Assembly: GCA_019671005.1 (NCBI GenBank)
Contig: CM033745.1
Coordinates: 17,102,921-17,166,920, forward strand
DNA from: Hibiscus mutabilis
Taxonomy: Eukaryota; Streptophyta; Magnoliopsida; Malvales; Malvaceae
Length of the DNA: 64,000 bases
Direction: 5' to 3'
Shown: positions 11,791 through 22,793 of the stretch, in pieces
Layout of the letters: each line of letters opens with the position of its first letter
Numbering within the stretch: the stretch's first letter is position 1
Program-made: the position numbers and the translations under genes
The notes under the pieces: generated by a model
Database searches by the model: none
Told to the model about the DNA's origin: nothing
The model's input: the letters and a program-made list of their open reading frames with translations, nothing else

Positions 11791-12659
11791 TACATACAAA
11801 CATTGTATTATGTATTTTATTTTACATTTCACAATATGACGATGTAAAGTTTTAGAGTTGAAGGCTTACTCTTGCGGCAAAGGGGTATTTCATAAATAAT
11901 CAAAGTGGGCCCGTTCTTCGTCATGAAGCCTATCAGGTTACAACATATGGAATTTCTATTGACTCATTGTCAACCTTCCAAAACAAAGAAAGGTATGATG
12001 ACAACAACAACAATCATAAATTATGTCACCAAAAATAATGAATTCATAACCGTTAAGGTACAACATTTAATGGCCAAAACAGTATAAATTCCAATGTTCA
12101 CTTTGATGGGCTTAAGGCCCAATGTTCAATGCATATGGAAACAACCATTTTCTATTATTGATGTACACGGTACACACAACCAACGCTTACCATTGAGAAT
12201 GGTAATTACACAACATAATTATTCCAAATTTTCTTCCCAAAATTTATGCAGTTGCATGGTTATCTTTTGAAAGTATAGGGGATTTTCGACTAACCTGGTG
12301 GATAAGTGGCAGATCCTACAATGGAACATTACACTTGTCAACACAAGAGCAAGATGAAAAGGATATTTAAATAAGGTTAGATTTTACCTCAATCTTCATC
12401 AGCACTGGACAGTCATAGTTTGTATCTAAATTTAAGCAGTGCTTAACCCACCTTCAGATGTTTTGAATTTAGAAGACAGAGTAATACTATTTTCTATTGT
12501 CTCTGTATGAATATGACTCTAACCATAAAATATGTGATATGACGTCTCTATTAACTTACAGGAAACAATCATATTAAATTTATTCATAATATTTGCCCTA
12601 TCAGCCTCCATATTCCTTGACATCTACCGTAAAGTACCTTTCATTTCATACAAAAAGGC

Positions 12660-14960
12660 TTCGGCAGCCTGATGAACACCATTGATTTTGACTTTAACAA
12701 CGTTTATTTTCTCTACGGAGCTCCTCTTCAAGCAAGTTATGTCAGCTCGCACTTCTGCAATGTCTTCAGAAAGAATACTCAATTTCTCTCTAAACTTCTT
12801 ATCATCTACCCCCTCATACTATCCAATTTCTCCTCAATTTTGATTTTCTTCTCAATTTCCGTATTGAGAACCTCTTTTAGCCCATTCACCTCGGACATTA
12901 TTTGCTCTTCACCTTTAATTTGCTTATTCTTTCCCCTATTGACAACCTCTTTTACACCTTCCACCTCCGACATTATTTGTTGAAGCGTCTCTGACATCAT
13001 CTCCCTCGTTGCACCACCATCATTGCATCTCGTAACGTCATACTTCACGAAAGTAACCTTGAAAATTAAATAAATATTAAAGATTCACCTTCTAAATAAT
13101 AAATTATTAATACAATGACTCATAACGTATTACCTTACGTCTCTTCAAAGCTTTCCTACCTTCATGTGCTTCTATGACTTCCGCAGATTCCTTTATTTTA
13201 TGTGCTTCAAAAGTTTGAGGTAATGTATGCTTCTAGGCAATAATCTTCAGAGTGCAAAAAATACTTAATCATTATTGCAATTTGACATACTAGATGAATA
13301 ATAAACCAGTAGATACCTTTTGTCTATTCAAATCTCGATCTGTCTTTAAGCGGGCATAAAGAGACGCGATCTTTGACTCCACCCAGTAAAGAATGCAAGC
13401 CTCACCATCATTAGAAGATGCATTGCCTATGCTATCAAATCCAGACCAGTAATCATAAAGTCGAACCTAAATTCCATATCATTCACAGCACAACATTAAT
13501 ATGACAAAGCTCTATTCCACTGATTTATCATAACTAATGCTAATTTAACTTTACCTCTAAGATTTCAATACACCAGTTTAGGTAAACTTATCTGCCTGAA
13601 TTTTGTAAACAACTTATTGCCTCAATAAGCGTATCGTAAAAATACTTGGCCCAATTCACTTTACCCTATAAGCAATCATCGCACAACAACTTCAAAATAT
13701 CTTCACATGGTCGTATCTCAATAGTTGGACATAGAAACACTCCAATAATGTACAGTAACACCCTTGCTTTCAAAGCATCCCCTTCAAAAGCACCAAAGAC
13801 TATTTCTTGCTTGATTTCTTCATAACTTAAAAATGTGCAGAGGTTATACTTTGCACCGAGTTCTCTACCATTCGTACTCGACAACACTTCATAAACATCA
13901 GCACCCTCATTCTCCAGGCCTAGTATAGCTTCTACATATTCAATTGATAGAGTAATGTTTTGTGTCCTTCAAACTCAATAACACTCCTTCCAACATCAAA
14001 ACTTTCTATCAATTCCCCACATAGGTCTCGACATAGACTGCTTGATTTTATAAAAACTAACAACCCAAAACCAATTTCTTCAAGAATAGGATCAATCATC
14101 ATTGTCTTTATTTCTTCTATGAAATCGTTCAATTTCTTTTGATTACACCTTGTGTCAAAATATGTCTGCAGACAGGGGATAAGTTCCTACTCAATCTTAC
14201 TGTATCAGACAAAGAATGTCTTTATATTGTTATTCTCTATTACTTTCTTCAGTTGTCCTGATTTATACTCCTTGTATGTCGCATTCTCCTTCTCAATTTC
14301 ATCAATGTAAAGTTGTTTGTCTTCTTTCGGCATTTTCTCCCATTTCTTGCCTAACTCTTTCCTAACCTACGAATGGCATATTCAAATGAATTTAACATTT
14401 ATTACACATAATAATCAACTGAAACCTACCTTCGTTATCACTTTTTCCTCTCTTTGCTTCATCCTTATACATTCACCTTTACTGTAAAACAATAAAAAAA
14501 ACAAAGGTATACATTCAATCATTCATTCATTCTACATTTCATTTCAATAAGAACACGTAAATATCAATATACTAAAACTTCATGAAGGGATGACATGTTT
14601 TTTTCTCGTACGCCTTATCACATATGGCCAACATCTCAGAAGGAACAACTTCATTACCATCTTTATGAGCAACTTCTTTAGCATTACAATCTTTATCAGC
14701 AACTTCATCAGAATCTTCTTTACCAACTTTATCATTACCATCTTTATCACCAAATTCTTTACCAATTCTATTAGCATCTTCGTCAAAAGAGGATTCAGAT
14801 TTACAGTAGTCATCCTGAGAATTAAATCTTCACATGAATCTGTGCAGAAGCAAACCAACTTACTCATAAATAAACCCATCCTCATTACATACAAATCTAA
14901 CCTTTTTGGTTCAAACCGATGGAAAGGGTACCATTCTAAGAAAAACTCAACTCGAACATA
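12660..14960 (-). pseudogene. HMG-box / DUF1985-like / coiled-coil transposon gene, 5' part
   Basis: Several minus-strand exon-like pieces read in order from about 14.9 kb. First is an acidic/basic stretch with degenerate repeats around KDGN (14.58-14.80 kb) ending CDKAYEKKTCHPFMK. Next, after an acceptor near 14482, an exon to 14430 with RMKQREEKVITK. Then, from 14366, VRKELGKKWEKMPKEDKQL and IDEIEKENATYKE, which fit helices 2 and 3 of an HMG box. From 14.13 to 13.55 kb, across frame breaks, lie LEEIGFGLLVFIKSSSLCRD, EGDALKARVLLYIIGVFLCP and VNWAKYFYDTLIEAIS, resembling the DUF1985-like N-terminal region of Ulp1-type transposon proteins. A further exon near 13.32-13.47 kb contains YDYWSGFDSIGN, and at 13.05-12.68 kb lies a long coiled coil with an internal QIMSEV-x-G-x-KEV repeat. 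Stops lie between and within pieces. The exon model is by eye; order and strand match the Ulp1 remnant downstream. Confidence 0.45.
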
Positions 14961-17432
14961 ATTTTCAGTTTAAACAGATTTCCTCCAACATGAAATACAA
15001 TTCCATACCTAATTTTCAAAATGCAATATCTAGATTTCAAGTATTTCGCAAATAAACAAACCTTAGGGTTTTAGGTTTTGCTTGTTACTTTCGCAATGGA
15101 GATGACTGCACAGGTTCAGTTGCAGACCTAAGTTAAGGTTTCGATTCTTTACACTGATTGAAACATTTTTCTCAGCTTTAGAGGTTTCTCCAAATTTTCA
15201 GTCGGGAAATAAAAGGTTTGATTCTTATTCCAGAGAAGCCGTGGGGCTTTAAGAGGACCTACAAAAAATTAGAAATATGAATATGTTAAACCGAACATAT
15301 TATTATCTTCTACTTCAGGTTGTGAAACTCGTAGATGAATTCTGATACTCCACGATTGTCCTAATATATTATCTACTTCCTTCACTTCTACGGCTTATAC
15401 GTCTACTTCTTACTATCCAACATACCATACTTCAGATTTTAGTACTTGTATGTAGGTTCCAATACATAATATATATATACATGTATTATTAAAGGCACTT
15501 AAAATATTTCTAGTTTACACCTTTTCTACAGGTTCCAGAACATGTACAAAAATTCTAATATCAAGAGAAAATGTCAACTGTTACGCGTTAACCCTTAAAA
15601 GTTACTTTCATGTCAGACTGTTTCGTTACCCTATATCTAATTTCGAAATATCTTCTTCCAACTTTACTTGTTACATACTTCACTAACAATTTTAGTTTTA
15701 CCTATTAACTACCGGTTCTGGTACATATTTCATAGTTCCGAAATATATGCGTCATTTTATGTTTTTACGTTGGAACACAAATTTTCTCCCCATTAAGTTG
15801 CAAACCTTCTTACTAAATTCCGATACTTACCGGCAATGACCTCTTCTTGTTTTCGCATTTTTTATGGGAATCTAAATCTAACAGTCAGAATCATAAGTTT
15901 TCCCATCTGACGACTCTAACATCTCGTCGTTTATTAGCTGTACACTAATTGGTCGTTCTTTAGACAAACCCACTTTCTTGGCTAGTTTTCTTCTTCAAGC
16001 TTTTTTCTCTGATGCCCTCCTTCAATTATTGTTACTTTAGACTTCAAATTATGGAAGTCATCGATGGCAAATAGGTCGTTTGGTTTAGGTCGGTTTGGGT
16101 CATTTTGGTTTTAACTACATTTGGTTCAAGTCATATTCGGTCTGACTACATTCAATTCAGGTTTTGTTTGGGTTGGTTCAGGTTTGGTTTGATTTTTGTT
16201 TGGGTCCATGGTGATTTGGATTGGGTACCCAGTTGAGTTAGTTAATATCGGTTTAGTTGATTTTGGGTTGAATCAACAAGAGATCGGTCGGTTTCAATTG
16301 GGTTTTTAAGCTGGGTCAATTTTTTACACCCCTACGTGTGTCTTTATAAATTTAATATATTTGAATTTTCAGTGAGTTGTGCGGCAATTTACAACTCATC
16401 TTTCTTTATTTTTTTAGTTCGGGTTGTTTTTGATTCGGGTGAAATCAGTTCGGATTGCTTTCGGTTCGAGTTCATTCTATTTGTGATGACTTCAACTAAA
16501 ATTTGGGTCTGTATTGGTTTGGTTTATTTCAAATTTTTAGATCAAATTTAAATCATCATATTTGGGTTGATATCAAATCTCGGATTAGATAGATCAGTTT
16601 GAGTCTGGATCAGGTTTACCCGTCTTAAATGGGGTGTTTTTCCTTTTGGACCAATTATTCTATGGAGTATGTTTTAAGTCACATGGGGGTACAAAAGTTT
16701 CCAACTAGCTCACCATCATTCCATTTTTCATACCTTAAACAATAGGGTTCCTTCTATTAATTAGGTGTTTATGATGTCTGCCATTACTTTAACTTTTTAC
16801 GTATGCGATGCTCGATTCGATAAAATACACGCAACTTCATATTCAAATATGAGATATGATCCTTTAAATAAATAAAAAAACAATCGAATTATCTGGAAAA
16901 AAAGTTTACTTGCATGATTATACCTAGTTTTTGGCTAAGTTTAGCGCCGAGAATTCAAAGCTGTTGTAAATATTGGATCCTTCATATGCGTTGGAAACAA
17001 GGGAAATTGAGATTTTAAGAGATGAAAAGAGACATTGCATCTTTATATTAAAACTCTAATTAAACAAATGTGTTATACCATATAACTTTTCTTCCGATAA
17101 TCACAAGCCATTCTTTTTGTCTTCACTTTTTTTCTTAATAATAATGTTATTATATTTTAGTCTTTTTATTATGTTGAAATTTGATATTTGATCCTTGTAT
17201 TTTAATTTGGTACTGTTTGGTCCTTTTTGTGTAATGTTAATGTCATTAAAGTAATGATGTGATTCTTTTTACTATTATTTGGTGACACAATCAATCACAT
17301 GAAAATTTAGTCAATCATGTTCAACTAATAATAAATTTATATTGTAACCAAATGATTAAAGTTGTTTCTAAAAATCATCTCATCATTTTAATGGTAACAA
17401 TTAATGATGTTATCAGTTTGGACTTACATTAC
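14961..17432. other. gene-poor DNA with GGTTTGGGT-rich tract
   Basis: No gene is seen. Around 15.07-15.25 kb is leader-like sequence of the minus-strand gene. From about 16070 to 16640 the plus strand is rich in GGTTTGG, GGTTCGG and TTTGGGTC words without fixed period, a composition common in decayed plant repeats. The ORF at 16.34-16.55 kb lies in this tract and is not credible. Confidence 0.45.
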
Positions 17433-18174
17433 TGTAAAACAAAATTTGATTTTGATATAACAATAATTTTCAAGGACTTATTTGTAAAATTGAATAAATT
17501 TTTAAGTACTAAAAAAGTCTCACAAAACAACAAAGATTCAAACTTCAAATTATTCCTAAGTCAAAAACTAAAACCCCAAATATTTTCTAAGTGTTTTTGT
17601 ACTCAAATAGTTGATTTTGGTCCAGGGTACCGATACACTCTTGGTCGTATCGATACGAATTTTGGCTACTGGAAAAACGTTTTATACAAAATAGCTATTG
17701 GGTACAGATACGCGTATAGCCGTATCAGTACGCCATTCATACATGAGAACCAAAATATGCTTTAAGTATCGGTATCGCTATACTCGTACCGATACAGGGT
17801 GTTTAGATTTGATAAATATTTTGCATTTATTATTCAACCATTACCCTTGTCAGTTTATTGGAACCATAATTTTTGAAAAGTTGTTAACCGTACCGATACG
17901 CCCTTGGGCGTATCGAAACATTTTTTTGGTTCACAACTTTCTCATATTCCAATGAGCAAAACTCGTGCGGGCTAAGTCGTATCGATACTCTTTTGTAAAA
18001 CAAGCTTCTCATACCGATATGCCCTTTTGCGTATCGATACGCCCCTCTGTACAACAACTTTTTCTTCTTATGGCAGGTACCATTACAGATGACTGCGTAC
18101 CGATACGCCTTGCTACCTAACAGCATTTATTGCAGGAAGAAAGCAACTCAGCGGCTATATTGAAGATCTCAACT

Positions 18175-18513
18175 ACCTAAATGGTTAGAAATCAATGAGA
18201 TGGTATATAAACAAGTCTCCAAAGCTACAACAACTATTGAACAAGTCTTAAAGCATTCAAGCACAAATCCAACCATCCTTGACCTATTAGAGTCATATCT
18301 TGTAACCCACTTAAGTGATTTTCATTGCAATCATTTGTATTCAAGTTTTTGGGTTGATGGTACTTGTATTAGGGCAAACACGCACCTTTTGAGAGGATTT
18401 TAAGTTTTTCAAACTTCTTCTTGTAAAAGAGTGATCTTAATCAAAGCTTTGGGTACAAAGCTTTGATTGTGTAACGGTTTCCTCCTTAACCTAAAAAAGG
18501 GGAAGAAGTTCTT
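18175..18513 (+). repeat. 339-bp tandem duplication in 5' LTR, unit 1
   Basis: This unit, starting AACTACCTAAATGG, is repeated immediately at 18514 (AACTACCCAAACGG) with few differences. It includes the TATATAAAC core promoter word and the presumed start of transcription. The 3' LTR has a single copy. Confidence 0.85.
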
Positions 18514-18851
18514 AACTACCCAAACGGTTAGAAATCAATGAGAAGGTATATAAACAAGTCTCCAAAGCTACAAAAACAACTATTGAACAAGTCTTAAAGC
18601 ATTCAAGCACAAATCCAACCATCCTTGAGCTATTAGAGTCATATCTTGTAACCCACTTGAGTGATTTTCATTGTAATCAATTGTATTCAAGTTTTTGAGT
18701 TGAAAGTACTTGTATTAGGGCAAACACATACCTTTTGAGAGGATTGTAAGTTTTTCAAACTTCTTCTTGTAAAAGAGTGATCTTAATCAAAGCTTTGGGT
18801 AGAAAGCTTTAATTGTGTAATGGTTGTCTCCTTAGCCTAGAAAAGGGGAAG
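18514..18851 (+). repeat. 339-bp tandem duplication in 5' LTR, unit 2
   Basis: Second unit of the duplication, containing its own TATATAAAC near 18548. It resembles the single copy in the 3' LTR (37475-37810). Confidence 0.85.
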
Positions 18852-19042
18852 AAATTCTTAGTGAATTTGTTGGAAATCTTTAGTGGAAAGCTAAGGTAGT
18901 GGATGTAGACCTTGTTAGAAGGTTGAACCACTATAAATCTTTGTGTCACAAATTTTTATTTTTCTATTTGTTTCCTTTCATTTTTAAAATTACCAATTCA
19001 CCATTTTCTTGGCCAAATCTAATTGAATGGTCATCCTAACAA

Positions 19043-19056
19043 TTGGTATCAAAGCC
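19043..19056 (+). promoter_or_regulatory. primer-binding site (initiator tRNA-Met)
   Basis: TTGGTATCAAAGCC begins one base after the 5' LTR. It matches the common plant copia site complementary to the 3' end of initiator tRNA-Met, allowing for the AAAGC variant. Confidence 0.8.
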
Positions 19057-19126
19057 TAGCTCATTTGAAGGATTAACATCCCTTTGAGACGATCCAAAGG
19101 TGATTCAATCAACTAGAAATCAAGCC

Positions 19127-20074
19127 ATGACCTCCACTTCCAGCAATAACCTTTACGACTCTCAATCAATCACCAAATTGCCTTATTTCAATGGAGATAA
19201 CTATCCTTTTTATAAGAATCGAGTGAGGCTCTTCATCAAATCTAATGACTACCTCCTATGGGATGTAGTGGAAGATAGACCAACAAAATCGATGAAGAGA
19301 GAAGGCGACCGGTTAATCCAAAAGTCCAAGCTAGAGATGATCGATGAAGATCAGAGAAGATTACAAGTCAATGATAAAGCTATGCACATGCTCTTTTGTA
19401 TGCTTAGACTGGACGAGTACTCCAAGATGTCTTCTTGCACAAGTGCAAAAAAGATATGGGAAAAGCTTGAGACCACCTATGAAGGCACAAACGATGTAAA
19501 GAATACCAAGATTAGACTCCTCAACTTGAGCTATGAAAACTTCAAGATGGAGCCGGATGAGAGCATCACCAAGATGTTCGTTCATTTCTTCGTCATTGTC
19601 AACAGTCTCAAAGGTTTTAGAGAAGTCATTCTAGAGGAAAAACTTGTTTGGAAGCTCATCTACTCCCTTCCTGAGTCATGGAATGGAAAGAGAACTACCA
19701 TCATCGATGCCAAGAACCTTAAGACCTTGAAGCTTGATGCTCTCATAGGGTCTATCTTAACCCATGAAAATATGAAGAAAGAAAGAGAATATGAGAAGAG
19801 AAGAGAAGAGAAGAAGGTGGAAAAGAAAGAGATGGAGAAGAAGAAAGTAGGAATTGCTCTCAAAGCTTCGCAAGAAGAGAGTGATTCGAATGCAGATGAA
19901 AAAGAAAAATTGGTAATGCTTGCCAAAAGATTCACTCAATTCATGAAATCCAATTGGGGAAGAAAGTTCCATCGAAGAGGGGATTTCAAGAATAAGAACA
20001 AGGAGAAAGAGAAGGATCAAATCATATGTTATAAGTGTAAGAAGCCGGGGCACATCAAGACCGATTATCCCTAA
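19127..20074 (+). CDS. copia gag polyprotein (UBN2-type) with zinc knuckle
   Basis: From ATG 19127 the frame encodes 315 aa and stops at TAA 20072-20074. The N-terminal part has the plant copia gag pattern (ITKLPYFNGDNYPFYKNRV, KSNDYLLWDVVE, KKIWEKLETTYEGT, VWKLIYSLPESW). It continues with a charged Lys/Glu-rich segment (residues about 220-255) and a CCHC zinc knuckle near the C-terminus (CYKCKKPGHIKTDYP), whose last Cys is Tyr. Gag forms the particle that packages element RNA. In relatives the frame continues into more gag and pol; here it is cut by a stop right after the knuckle, with recognisable continuation in another frame. An upstream in-frame GTG exists, but the ATG is the sensible start. 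Confidence 0.75.
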   Translation: MTSTSSNNLYDSQSITKLPYFNGDNYPFYKNRVRLFIKSNDYLLWDVVEDRPTKSMKREGDRLIQKSKLEMIDEDQRRLQVNDKAMHMLFCMLRLDEYSKMSSCTSAKKIWEKLETTYEGTNDVKNTKIRLLNLSYENFKMEPDESITKMFVHFFVIVNSLKGFREVILEEKLVWKLIYSLPESWNGKRTTIIDAKNLKTLKLDALIGSILTHENMKKEREYEKRREEKKVEKKEMEKKKVGIALKASQEESDSNADEKEKLVMLAKRFTQFMKSNWGRKFHRRGDFKNKNKEKEKDQIICYKCKKPGHIKTDYP

Positions 20075-20737
20075 CTCAAAAAAAGAGTTTCGAGAAAAAG
20101 AAACTCAAGGCTCATGTTGCTACTTCGAGCGATGAGGAATCATCTGAGGAAGGGGAGCAAGAAATAGCCAATCTTTGTCTCACAGCACTTGAAGAGGGTC
20201 ATAAAGTAACCTCTAACTCATCTATATTTGATTTTTCTTTTGACGAGCATCAGTAAGGTTATGATGAGTTGTAAGAGTTTTCGAAAAGTTGGTTGAACAG
20301 TAAAAGGAATCAATTTTGAAAAATAAGAAAACGATTTCTGATTTGAAAAACCAAAATAATTCCCTTTCCAAAACCAACTCGAAACTTGAGAAAAAGGTTC
20401 TCAACTTACAAGAAAAACAAAATGTTTTTTAGAAGAAAAATCAAGATTTGAACAACCTTTTTCCAAAAGTTCATGATGATCACCAAAGGAAAATTGGTGA
20501 TCTCAAAGCTTCTCTAAACAAAGTTGGAAAACCAGGTTTTAAAAAATGAAGTTCTTCAAAACCCAACTATATGAAGAGAAACTTAAATGGCTACAAACAA
20601 AGAGGCTTCCCAAGGTCCTCTAGAGGTAAGAGGATTATGAGTGTTTGGGTTCCTAAAGAACTTGTCACTTCTAATAATATTAGTGCTATTTCCTCTTGGA
20701 TTCCTAAGGGAACCAAGATTTTAGGAGCTAATACTCA
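20075..20737 (+). pseudogene. distal gag/early pol remnant of the copia element
   Basis: After the gag stop, coding-like text continues in shifted frames: an acidic segment (SSDEESSEEGEQEIANLCL), a coiled-coil-like segment around SLSKTNSKLEKKVLNLQEKQ with stops, and near 20571-20735 a basic stretch followed by VWVPKELV and SSWIPKGTKI. This order matches the gag-to-protease spacer of Sirevirus-like elements. The sequence is then lost at about 20737. Confidence 0.6.
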
Positions 20738-22193
20738 TGCTACGACCCAAATTTTAGAATCCGAGGGTCGGGTTAACCCGAGGTGTAAGCATTGCATTGG
20801 GCTTCACGTTGAGCCACATGTTGAACTAGGGGAGCCCATTTGGGCTTGTTCCTTGTTGTTGGGCCCAATTGGTTGTTGTGGGTTTGGGTTGGGAAAAGTG
20901 AGATAGGGATAGAGTGGTAAAAGCCTTGTTTGAAGGAAAAATGGGGAAGGACTTTAATTTTCTACATTGTGCAGAAATTATTGAGATAACCTTGCTTTAT
21001 GGTCTCTTCCTCCTTTCCAAACTCATTCTCCCACCCAAAACACCACCATCAAAGGTAGAATCGTGAGGCCTTGCTTTGTGAATCACGTTTTGCTTTTCGA
21101 GGGAAGTTTTATCAGCATTCAAGGATCTTTAGTTCAAGGTAAGTTTGGTTTAAAATGGAGGAGGTTGAGTTTTGATGGGAGTCCTTGAGGGAGAACGGGA
21201 ATAAAGTTTTGAGGACTTCATTCTCAGTTTATCTAGTGTTCTTAGCTCCCTAATTCTTTCCAATAGTGTAGTAAATCGTTTGGTTATCTTCCCTTGTAGT
21301 GAAAGAAGTGGGAGAGCCTTCCAAAGCTCGTGGGAAGAAGAAAGCTTGAAGGCTTGTTGTGAGCATTATTTCAGCCTTCACAGTTGAGGTTAGTACACTA
21401 TTAACTCATTTGTATTCCTGGAAATCATGAATTGGATTGTCTTGTGGTTTGGTTGACATTTTGGTTGTTTGAATGCTTAGAGTCTCTAAAATGATAAATC
21501 TTAAGATTGATGTTAAAATAGCTAAAATTTGGTAGGAAACCACTTAAAACACCTTTCATAACTCGTAGGTTTAGTTTGGGGTTGTGCCTTTGGGTTTTAG
21601 GGACATTGAGAGTAATTTACGAACTTTAGAAAATGAATTATAGGTTCGAGTATCGATACAGGTGAGGGCATATCGATACCCTGTATAAATTTTTAAAGAA
21701 CACATGCATTTTGTGAATGGCGTATCGATACCTTTTTCATTCAAATTCTAGTAGTCAATTCGGTATTGATAAATTTAAAAGTATATCGGTATGGCTTAGG
21801 GTATCAGTACACATCCTCGTGTATCGGTACGGGGTTGTTTGGTTAAAACCATGCGTATGTAAGTTAGGTATCGATACGCTTGGAGACATATTGATACGGA
21901 GGCGTGTACCGATACCCTTGGGGTGTATCGATACCATTTTGGCAATCTGGCTAAAAAATAATATTTGAGTTTGAAGGGCCTATAATTTGAGAACTAAGGC
22001 TCGGTGGGCCTTTAGGGTGGCAAAATGAATAGTAAAATTGAGAAACTGAGATTTAAACCTCATATACAAACTTAATGGGTAATAACTAAATTAAAAACCT
22101 TGTGTGACTTGTCGTGTTGCATGATTAAGGATCCTTGGTGGATCGAATAGTGAATTTATACCATGTAATGGCATTATTATTGTTGAGTCACCT
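20738..22193 (+). repeat. LTR-like segment of a second inserted element
   Basis: At about 20738 the copia sequence gives way to TGCTACGACCCAAATTT, a start typical of Ty3-gypsy LTRs. The following 1.4 kb is non-coding. It includes a cluster of GTATCGATAC-like words at 21.65-21.94 kb, among them the hairpin CGATACCCTTGGGGTGTATCG (near 21909). The 3' end and a primer-binding site were not found, so the LTR/internal boundary has been deleted or rearranged. A gag-protease fragment follows. Confidence 0.4.
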
Positions 22194-22793
22194 TGTTGAT
22201 GGGATTCTGGATACCTATGAGAAAAGAGGGTGTTGCAACACCATGGTCAACACCCCAAATGTATAAACCTGAGGCAGTTGTTGACGCCACCCTGGTTCAG
22301 ACTCAAAGGACCTCTTATCCATCTCAGAGGGGTCGGGGTTTCGCTAGAGGAAGAGCGAGCCATATGTTGGCACATTAGAGTGGGGGTACGATCCAGTCTA
22401 CTGCTATGGCACCAACGAGATATTACACAATCAAGGCTCAAGAAAACTGTGAGGATATCAATGTCATCTCAGGTATGTTTACCATGTTCTCAGTTCCTAT
22501 AGTTGCTCTTATAGATTCGGGGTCTACTCATTCCTATATCCGTAGTGGAATATCTCAGCAGTTGGGTATTCTTCACGATGATCTTGAGATAGAGGTACGT
22601 GTGACTAGTATTTTGGGGTATGATGTTTTGGTGAATGAGGTGTATCGGAGGTGTCCGATAGAGGTTCAAGGTTCTATCTTTCTGGCTGATTTGATGGAAT
22701 TTTTTCCAAGAGTTTGATGTCATCCTAGGGATGGATTGGTTGTTTGAACATGATGTGCGTTTGGGTTGTAGAGCGAAGAGTCTTAAGCTTCGT
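22194..22793 (+). pseudogene. Ty3-gypsy gag end and retropepsin fragment (second element)
   Basis: Near 22310-22370 is an Arg/Gly-rich gag tail (SQRGRGFARGRAS). From 22406 an open frame of about 100 aa contains the retropepsin site ALIDSGSTHSYI, with Asp as the catalytic residue. A frameshift near 22710 moves the continuation FDVILGMDWL to another frame. The protease differs clearly from the neighbouring array, so this is a separate element family. The fragment ends at about 22793, where it joins an LTR of the array. Confidence 0.6.

Larger units (their letters stand above)
17433..19041 (+). repeat. 5' LTR of the copia element
   Basis: It starts TGTAAAACAAAATTTG and ends CATCCTAACA, next to the primer-binding site. 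It aligns along its length with 36729-37995 but is 342 nt longer, almost entirely because of an internal tandem duplication (18175-18513, repeated from 18514). The U3 part holds a cluster of GTATCGATAC-like words (17.62-18.11 kb), often as hairpins such as GATACGCCCTTGGGCGTATC near 17894. TATA words lie near 18204 and 18546. Short ORFs in this LTR are by chance. Confidence 0.85.

Noticed and set aside
17352..18403. ORFs within the copia LTRs (also 36.6-37.4 kb)
   Set aside because: They lie in non-coding LTR sequence, track the GTATCGATAC words and share no protein motif.
19361..20053. Antisense ORFs opposite the copia gag, one Phe/Leu-rich and membrane-like
   Set aside because: They are shadows of Lys/Glu-rich gag codons on the other strand.
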